Positions 57,746-64,000 of a stretch of DNA of 64,000 nucleotides are shown in pieces; the stretch's first letter is position 1, and every line of letters begins with the position of its first letter. Source of the DNA: Marsupella aquatica. Lineage: Eukaryota > Marchantiophyta. The DNA lies in the NCBI GenBank assembly GCA_973895155.1, contig OZ316897.1:11532001-11596000 (forward strand). The letters are read 5' to 3'. The position numbers were made by a program, and so were the translations under genes. The notes below the pieces were generated by a model. The model did no database searches, had not been told where the DNA came from, and worked only from the letters and a program-made list of their open reading frames with translations.

Positions 57746-58136
57746 CCCCTGATTTTATCAGCCAAGAGGTCCACGAACTAATTGTAAAAAATACTTCCTT
57801 TAATTTTTTAGGGGTTAAGGCTAGGGAAATGGGGTTGGGGGTGGCAGGGATGAAAGAGCAATTAAATAATCCTTGGTCACAAGTAGTGAGAGATGCAGTG
57901 AGAGATGCAGCCTTGAACCTCAAACCTAGTGTCCCAAGTCCCAATCTTCTGGTCACTTGAGCTGGACCACTACTGTAGGCCCCTCTTAATTGATTTCCCT
58001 AGGAAATCTTGATTATGTCCAATAAAGTTCTTTAATCTTAACGTGAGATATCAATCCCTCTTACGAGCCCTCTTACCCTCAAGATGTTGGATTTAATAGT
58101 ATCCTTTTCCCAAAATTGCTCAAAATTACTAAGCTA

Positions 58137-58518
58137 CACTGTTCACCGTAATTAGTGTTATGCAAGAATTAGTGTTAGTACAAAATTAGTGTTACTAACA
58201 CTAATTTTGGTAAAAATGATTTTGAGTCCAAGTAACACTAATTTTTATCGGTTTTCAAAATGAATTTTTTTCAGTTTAGTTTAAATTGCTTGTAAAAAAT
58301 GGACGATCTCTAGTCCAAAGTAACACTAATTGTTGTGGATTTTTTAAAATAGTTTTTTCCTTTGTATTTTGCCACTTTTAAGACCATAGTAACACTAATT
58401 CATGTGCGCGAATATAGTGTTAGCACAAAATTAGTGTGACTAACACTAATTCACAAGTAGACCCTGAAAATGGGCGCTCTTGAATTAGTGTTAGTCACAC
58501 TAATTACGGTGAACAGTG
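58137..58518 (-). mobile_element. 382-bp MITE, copy 2, inverted relative to copy 1
   Basis: The reverse complement of 54395-54776 aligns end to end with the same length and only scattered substitutions. TA duplications flank it (58135-58136 and 58519-58520). Terminal repeats CACTGTTCACCG...CGGTGAACAGTG are intact, so both copies could in principle be moved by a matching transposase. Confidence 0.88.
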
Positions 58519-59293
58519 TACCTTTATCATATTCCCCCTTTTGTATGTGGGTTGGATTAACTCAGCTAGACTAACTCAAGATGACACATGAGTGGTTCAT
58601 TGACTCATGGAAGCTTGTGATTTCCCTAACCCCCTCTATTGATACCTTCTCCTTGGACCGGATTCCCCAGGCCATACGACACTCACTGGAACACGAGTGT
58701 TGACTACTGTCTACGACAACAAAAGATCACATTTTGCCCCCCTCATATTCAGCACTTTGTGGCAGGAGGCAATCAGCTTGGATAAATTGTGAGCCTCCAT
58801 GTGTATGCAGACCAATTACATGTTATCTCGGGTTAGTCTAGTCCTGTTAAGCCAACCCATATATAAAATGAAGGTTTCATAATTAAATTACTTTTAGAGG
58901 TACCTTACAACCAAAGAAAGAGTAGTCTCCATGGCCTAAAATTAATGTTTTGATAAAATAAATGCTCTGAGGGACCAGCACAACCCAAATGCACCTAACC
59001 TTTTTCTATAGCCTCCGACAACATTTTTCCTTCGTAAAAGAACCCATACTGGTTGCAAGCTTCATGAGATAGTCCATCCAAGCATCACTTTTTAAAACCG
59101 GATATTCATATTTTTTCAGCAACCCTACTGTGATGAAACTTAACATGCAGTAATCTCCTGCCACCTCTCCTGTATGTATTGGTAATCCGCTTGCGTAGGC
59201 CGCCAGGTGGCTTGATTCTAGGGGCGGAAGGAGGTTCCACCACACCCCCGCGATCCACGTCAAAGCCTGTGAGACTGTGAGTGACCTGGCCCC

Positions 59294-59345
59294 GGTTCGA
59301 ACCCCGGCACCCCGCCCATCATAAAGACCAATGCGGTTCGAACCC
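59294..59345. repeat. Two polymerase III B-box-like palindromic words
   Basis: GGTTCGAACCCC occurs at 59294 and again at 59335, each followed by CGCCCATCATAA, so a short duplication of about 41 bp copied a B box. GGTTCGAACC is itself palindromic, so orientation is ambiguous. No matching A box was found, so this is at most a SINE fragment. Confidence 0.45.
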
Positions 59346-59531
59346 CGCCCATCATAACGACCAATGATGACAGGTGACCAGCACTATGCCGTTTTGAAGA
59401 AGTTGGCGGGTGATCGAGACTTTGCACTGCGCAGAGTCGTCCCGCCGCGGAAAGACGAGATTGTCGGCGCCAGTGTCGGAAAAGAGAGATAAGGACGAAA
59501 AGAAATACGAAACGAGAGACGTTGGCTCTCG

Positions 59532-59730
59532 GCGAAAGGGACGGAATGACGAGAGAGAGTAGCGGGAAGAAGGACCTGGACGGGAGGGCCGACGTTCCAG
59601 GAAGGACGCCTAGAGAAAATGATAGAGAGGGCGAAAAGGACGGAATGAAGAGAGAGAGTAGCGGGAAGAAGGACCCGGACGGGAGGGCCGACGTTGGAGG
59701 AAGGACGCCTAGAGAACATGAGAGAGAGGG
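59532..59730. repeat. 99-bp GA-rich tandem duplication
   Basis: Units begin GCGAAAGGGACGGAATGA at 59532 and GCGAAAAGGACGGAATGA at 59631, a 99-bp period with about 10 differences. Because 99 is a multiple of three, both strands stay open and give repetitive Arg/Glu/Gly- or Ser/Leu-rich translations. It is surrounded by (GA)n tracts. Confidence 0.85.
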
Positions 59731-61020
59731 CGAGACAGCGAGAGAGAGAGAGAGAGTGAAAGTGAGAGCGAGAGAGTGTCGCCCAGGAAAGGACTCACGG
59801 ACCGACCAAAAGAAAGTCCCTGTAATGTCGTTCCTCTGAGTGCAACCTCCGTAAAGGCAAAAATCGTACGCAACAGATGCGGGAAAACAAAATATTTGCA
59901 GCTTGCCCCGCAGGAACTGCAAACTGTTGTTTGGTAGAAATGAAAAAGAAAGAAAAATAAATAAAAGCCACCTTAGACAAATCAATAAGCTTAAAATCTA
60001 GTAACTACAATTTAGCATTATGCACTTACTGATTAGTGTAACACAAAAATATGCAGGGGTTCAGTTTGCAATTATTGAGGGTCAGGATAACATTACACCG
60101 GGCATTACACTCCCAGTCATCACTAAACATGTTCTCTTGATGCAAACAAGAATTCCATGGCTACTTAGTTTGGAATCATTTGGGAATCCATTAGTGCAAT
60201 CCATGCACCTATTTAAAAGTGCATTTTCTTTCCATGCCTTGCAATCACTATCTGAAACTTCACCCTATTTTTTTTTTGTATTTATTATTGTATTGAAATT
60301 TGTACTTCTGCAGACTTTCCTGAGATTATTTAAGGGATTGCATCTCCAACCCAACGGGGTTTTGCTTATTGCATACATTAAATACCTAGTCTGACAAGAT
60401 CCTATATATAGGTTACTATGCATATCTTTAGGGGCCAACTGAAAAGCAGCCCCAACCCTAACAGGGTAATGTTCCCTAAAGAGCAGGTATCAACATCTAA
60501 TAGCCTTAGATTGAGATCTTGAGAACCCAGCAACAAACCCCGTAACCCAGTAATAAGGAGTGAACTATTGTAGATTCTCTCCCATATATAGATGGAGTAA
60601 CCAAAAAACATCGTTCTTGAAATTCAGATAGGGCTACAGTGACTGAGTTGGACCTCACTTTTTAGATCTCTTTATTGGGTTTGGTCAACAGCCAATTAGC
60701 TTCATTGGCTTAGTTTGGCCAACTTTAGACCCAAATTCATATTGATCAGCTGCTTTTGGATGGAGTGTCCTTCTCAAAAGTGAGACCGGGGTCCCAATCT
60801 AAATAGAATTTTGGAGTAAATCTTAAGAGTATATTAAGCATGAAATATAAACCCAAGAAATATTATGTTTATGTAAAGTTTAGAGACTTACATTGGGATA
60901 TCTCATGTTGCACAATTGTGTGCACTCTTTTTTGCCTTGAAACCAAAAGCTGACCCGTCCGATAGAGGACATGTGATCAACTCCGGAGCATGCACCTCTG
61001 TAGAGTAGCCCACAAGGGGG

Positions 61021-61250
61021 TCATACCCACGGATCCAACAGAGACCCAGACAAGGAGGGAGAGAGGGTTGAACCAGAGCCCCAAAGCGGACTAGCTGGGG
61101 GCTGAGGAGAAACCAAGACTCCTGAAAAACAAACTTTAAATCTCCTGTCTTGTGTGGGAATAAGAGATCCTTGGATCAAACCTTGCAAGGGGAAAAGTGC
61201 TTGTAGATTTGACAAGTAGAGCATTCTGAAATACTCTTCCACTACCAAAA
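61021..61250 (-). mobile_element. SINE-like element, minus-strand copy
   Basis: The reverse complement contains GGTTTGATCCAAGGATCTCTT near the head and GGAGTCTTGGTTTCTCCTC, CAGCCCCCAGCTAGTCCGCT and GGTTCAACCCTCTCTCCCTC in the body, in the same order as the plus-strand element at 51.2-51.4 kb. The ends are not sharply defined. Confidence 0.65.
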
Positions 61251-61924
61251 TATGTAATAAAAAATGAATTCAAAAAAGGGTGATTGACTCTTGTAAAATT
61301 TTTATGTCTCAAAGAAATTCAAAGTGTGTCTCTCCTGACTCCAAATGGAATAAAAAAACAGAGAGTGAATCAAATAGTCAATTATAACTACAAAAGAAGG
61401 ACGTTGTAAGAAGATGCACACCATAATTATGCACTCCCAAAAAAATATCATGAGCTGGTAAGGGAAGGAATAAAGAAGCCCAGGCAAAGGGCTCAACATT
61501 GAAACAAACTCAAACAGAGAGTACTCTTTGGGTAGGAACACAGGCAAATGTAAGAGATCAAAGAATGCAATAATCAAATTAACACACCATCACCCTTGGG
61601 ATTGGGTCTCCTGGTTGGATGTTTTTGTTCTTTTCTTTTTTTGTTTTGAAAGGAAGAACATGTTGAAGTATGACATCTTCCTTCATGACGATACAATCAT
61701 GACTCATACCATGCTCATGTAATTGACACAATCCATACGTGGTTCACCTCTTCTCCAAGGCTACGTCCACATGAACACTCCAACTTTACTTCAGAGTAGT
61801 CAAACACACAAGCTCTCTCTCTTCCTCAAATTGCTTCGTTACAATGAGCAAACACCACATACCAGCAGCTTACACTAGCCTTGGTATATGCAAGGTCACA
61901 AGATTAAGAACAATCGTTAACAGA

Positions 61925-62150
61925 ACACTCCGTAGATCTTCCCACCCCAATACTGACAAACATTCATTACATTAAAATCAACCCATTTGAGGGTAAGCTT
62001 CAAGAGGGACCAGCACCAAAAGAGAGAGGACTAAATAAGGGTCACAAAATGGGCAACCAAAGCCCAAGGACATGATTAGAACTCACATCTTCTATCCACA
62101 AAACCTATCTTCACCCACACATATATACCCTTTTTGTTTTTTGTTTGTTT
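61925..62150 (-). mobile_element. SINE-like body fragment, minus-strand copy
   Basis: This resembles 62540-62740 over about 200 bp: GATCTTCCCACCCCAATA, then GGACTAAAT(A/C)AGGGTCACAAA, then CCCAAGGA, CCACAAAACC and CACCCACACATATATACCC. The tRNA-like head present in the neighbouring copies is missing on its right side, where the sequence runs into a T-rich tract. Confidence 0.6.
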
Positions 62151-62539
62151 GTATTAGGCATTTACTTTTAGTCTAGGGTTACAATTGTGACCATAGTTGG
62201 GGCTTACCTTAGTTGCAAACTAGATTAAGTTAACTAAGTTGCACACTATAGGTGTTTGATTGGATAGGAGGAACTCAGGTTCATTGTTCCAGAGTCAATT
62301 GAGAAGTAGGGAGATCTTGTATTACAGAAACTTGGTATGGCAGATGGGCCTAGAGTACAATCAAGCTCTGGCCTAGAGTACAATCAAACTCTCGTGTGTT
62401 CTCGTGGACATAGGTTTAACTACAGTAAACCACATATTTATCTCTGTCGACTACTTGTGCGTTATATATTTCATGGGCTTGCCGATATGAATTTCATATA
62501 TGTTCAACATTTTTGTCTTGAAAGGAAAAAATACTTGGC

Positions 62540-62965
62540 AGATCTTCCCACCCCAATAGTGACATATATTCATCATAATAAACCCATTGGAGGCTGAGCT
62601 CCAAGAGGCGGCACAAGGAGAGAAAGGACTAAATCAGGGTCACAAAGTAGGTAACCAGAACCCAAGGAGATAATCAAAACTTCCATGCTCTCCACAAAAC
62701 CCATCCTCACCCAGACACATATATACCCTCAAGGGTGTGGAGGGAGACTTGAACCTAGAGCTCAAGTACATAAATCAGAACTCTCATGCTCAAGTACACA
62801 AATCAGAACTCTCATACCCTATTGACAAAACCCATCCTCACCCACACACATATACCCTCCACGCAATACCCTATTGACAAAACCATCCTCACCCACACAC
62901 ATATACCCTCCACGCAACAGGGGTGTGGAGGCAGAATTGAACCCGAGACCTCTCAATTCCAGGTA
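62540..62965 (-). mobile_element. SINE-like copies with tRNA-like heads, minus strand
   Basis: Two heads in minus orientation are each followed leftwards by TGTGTG(T/G)GGGTGAGGATGG-type sequence. One is near 62730-62765 (reading GGTTCAAGTCTCCCTCCACA on minus). The other is near 62925-62965 (GAGAGGTCTCGGGTTCAATT on minus, a B box). The second head is strikingly like the head at 51.18 kb (GAGAGGTCCCAGGTTCAATC), linking this group to that element. Confidence 0.65.
62761..62925. repeat. Short tandem duplications within the SINE cluster
   Basis: CTCAAGTACA(T/C)AAATCAGAACT repeats with a 28-bp period from 62761. CCTATTGACAAAAC(C)CATCCTC plus ACCCACACACATATACCC and CTCCACGCAA then repeats with a period of about 52 bp (near 62818 and 62870). 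Confidence 0.75.
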
Positions 62966-62969
62966 AAGC

Positions 62970-64000
62970 TTTTGGTACTGTGAAATATACAAAGCGTCGA
63001 CGAAATCGCGTCCCGGGATGAAGTAGAGGGATGGCAAGGAAGGACACACGGACGAGATTGCTCGAGGAAAAACAGAGCTTCAACGACGAGAAATGCGACA
63101 AATACTTGACCGGACTCCGGAGTATAAAAGTACCCGAGGAATGCGAAGATGCTTGGTGCTTCGGTGCTTCGGTGCTACAGGGAGCGAGAAAAGCGATTCG
63201 GGAGCGATTCGAGAGCGAGCCGCGATGGTTGCACACGGCCAGGATTGCGTTTTGGATGATGGCTTGGAACGGATCTGTAGAGTGGAGTGTGGACTGACCT
63301 GGCCGAGACGAGGATGGCTTGGAGCACAGTGATTACAACAGGGCTATTCGACGGCGTGCTTCACGGGGTTGGGAAGTGCGTGCTGCAGGAGGAGGAGGGG
63401 GAGTGCGAGGAGGAGCAGGAGGAGGAAGACGAAGAAGAAGAAGAAGAACAAGAAGAAAAATGGTGTGAATTAGAAGAAAAGATGAAGGAGCGTCATTGAG
63501 AATTCTCAAGGCATAGGAAAAGAAGAAAAGATGAAGGAGCGTCATTGAGAATTCTCAAGGCACAGGAAAAGAAGAAAAGATGAAGGAGAGTAATTGAGAA
63601 TTCTCAAGCCATAGGAAAAGAAGAAAAGATGAAGGAGGACAGTGTACAGTCGCAGGGCGCAGACGAAGACGACGAGGAATGAGGTGCAGGTGAAGTTAAC
63701 GCAGCAGGAGAGTGTTGTTGACGCGCAGGTAACGTCAAAACAGAGGTGGAAGAGAGGAGAGTGTCGTAGGTGGTGTGGTGTGGTGTGGAATGTTTGGTTT
63801 GGTTTTGTCGCAGGGGATCTAGGGATATTCGGGAATTGTTGGAGTTGCGATGCCAATCATGGGATGCGAATTGCTCGAGAGGCAGAGGGCGGAGGAGGAG
63901 AGAAAGAGAGGGGAAAATATTGATTAGTGTTACTTTTCTGCGATGGGGATCACACGTGGCTTGCCTGGCCCGGGTTTGTTGCGCTTTTGCGGTGCGATTC
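62970..64000. other. GA-rich end of the window with uncertain coding content
   Basis: Purine-rich sequence holds an 88-codon plus frame (63031-63297, beginning MARKDTRTRLLEEKQSFN) and a Glu-rich frame (63287-63499), neither recognised. Composition bias explains open frames here. It may be the promoter or leader of a gene beyond 64000, since G+C rises towards the end. Confidence 0.35.
63473..63638 (+). repeat. 49-bp tandem repeat, three full copies plus a partial
   Basis: Units starting GAAGAAAAGATGAAGGAG lie at 63473, 63522, 63571 and 63620, an exact 49-bp period. Each full unit contains the 10-bp palindrome GAGAATTCTC. Because 49 is not a multiple of three, the array is unlikely to be coding. 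Confidence 0.92.

Larger units (their letters stand above)
54780..58134. other. Gene-free spacer between the two MITEs
   Basis: No coding exon is supported. The spacer contains a tRNA-like sequence (55936), a 22-bp palindrome (56128), a 21-bp inverted repeat (56383/56474), a G17 tract (56774) and a diverged duplication (57440-57740). It would form the loop if the flanking MITEs paired in a transcript. Confidence 0.5.
58521..61000. other. Gene-free region with repeats
   Basis: No supported gene. The longest frame (minus 59260-59985, 241 codons) is produced by the GA-rich 99-bp repeat and lacks any motif. B-box-like words occur at 59294 and 59335. The A+T-rich part (59950-60900) shows nothing I can call. 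Confidence 0.5.

Noticed and set aside
59260-59985. 241-codon minus-strand ORF
   Set aside because: Its translation is Ser/Leu/Pro-rich repeats from the 99-bp GA-rich tandem duplication, with no domain.
63287-63499. Glu-rich acidic protein
   Set aside because: Made of GAA/GAG repeats next to a 49-bp minisatellite that is out of frame; no start context or splice evidence.

Overview
This is nuclear DNA of a land plant. Every recognisable gene is a plant gene: a spliced LPA1-like P-loop protein, a plant Trm3/TARBP1-type SPOUT methyltransferase, a MOT2/MFSD5 transporter, a lectin receptor-like kinase and a plastid-type alpha/beta hydrolase. Introns are mostly 80-600 nt with GT-AG ends, and an AAACCCT telomere-type repeat is present. 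The intronless lectin kinase and the open, repeat-littered spacers fit a non-seed plant such as a moss, liverwort or lycophyte, but that placement is inference and no species can be named.

Layout. 1-28 kb is the gene-dense part. A 17-exon LPA1-like gene runs leftwards (1806-6560). A roughly 2.1 kb divergent spacer separates it from a very long tRNA 2'-O-methyltransferase gene of about 30 exons running rightwards (8681-25842). An unrecognised leftward gene (from about 27 kb down to 26438) converges on it. 28-33.5 kb holds no recognisable gene, only diverged repeats. 34377-39076 is an eight-exon MFS transporter gene of the molybdate-transporter type. 39-42 kb is repeat-rich, with several tandem arrays, a telomere-like tract and a broken copy of part of a lectin kinase. 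The intact intronless lectin receptor kinase follows at 43215-45401. A possible small leftward gene (46.2-47.0 kb) and a five-exon alpha/beta hydrolase gene (47528-50410, leftward) close the genic part.

51-64 kb is transposon and repeat territory. It has tRNA-headed SINE-like elements in both orientations, and two 382-bp MITEs with matching terminal inverted repeats and TA target duplications. The MITEs lie in opposite orientation 3.4 kb apart. There are also minisatellites of 99 and 49 bp units, perfect palindromes and a G17 tract.

The genes do not form a pathway; they are independent housekeeping or signalling genes. I found no convincing new multi-gene system. The features most worth a second look are the MITE inverted pair, probable GC-AG introns in the methyltransferase gene, a duplicated splice-acceptor region in that gene, a foreign-looking ORF-rich block in its first intron, and the altered lectin domain of the receptor kinase. 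Exon boundaries come from reading splice sites and phase by eye. Family names come from remembered motifs, not from a search.
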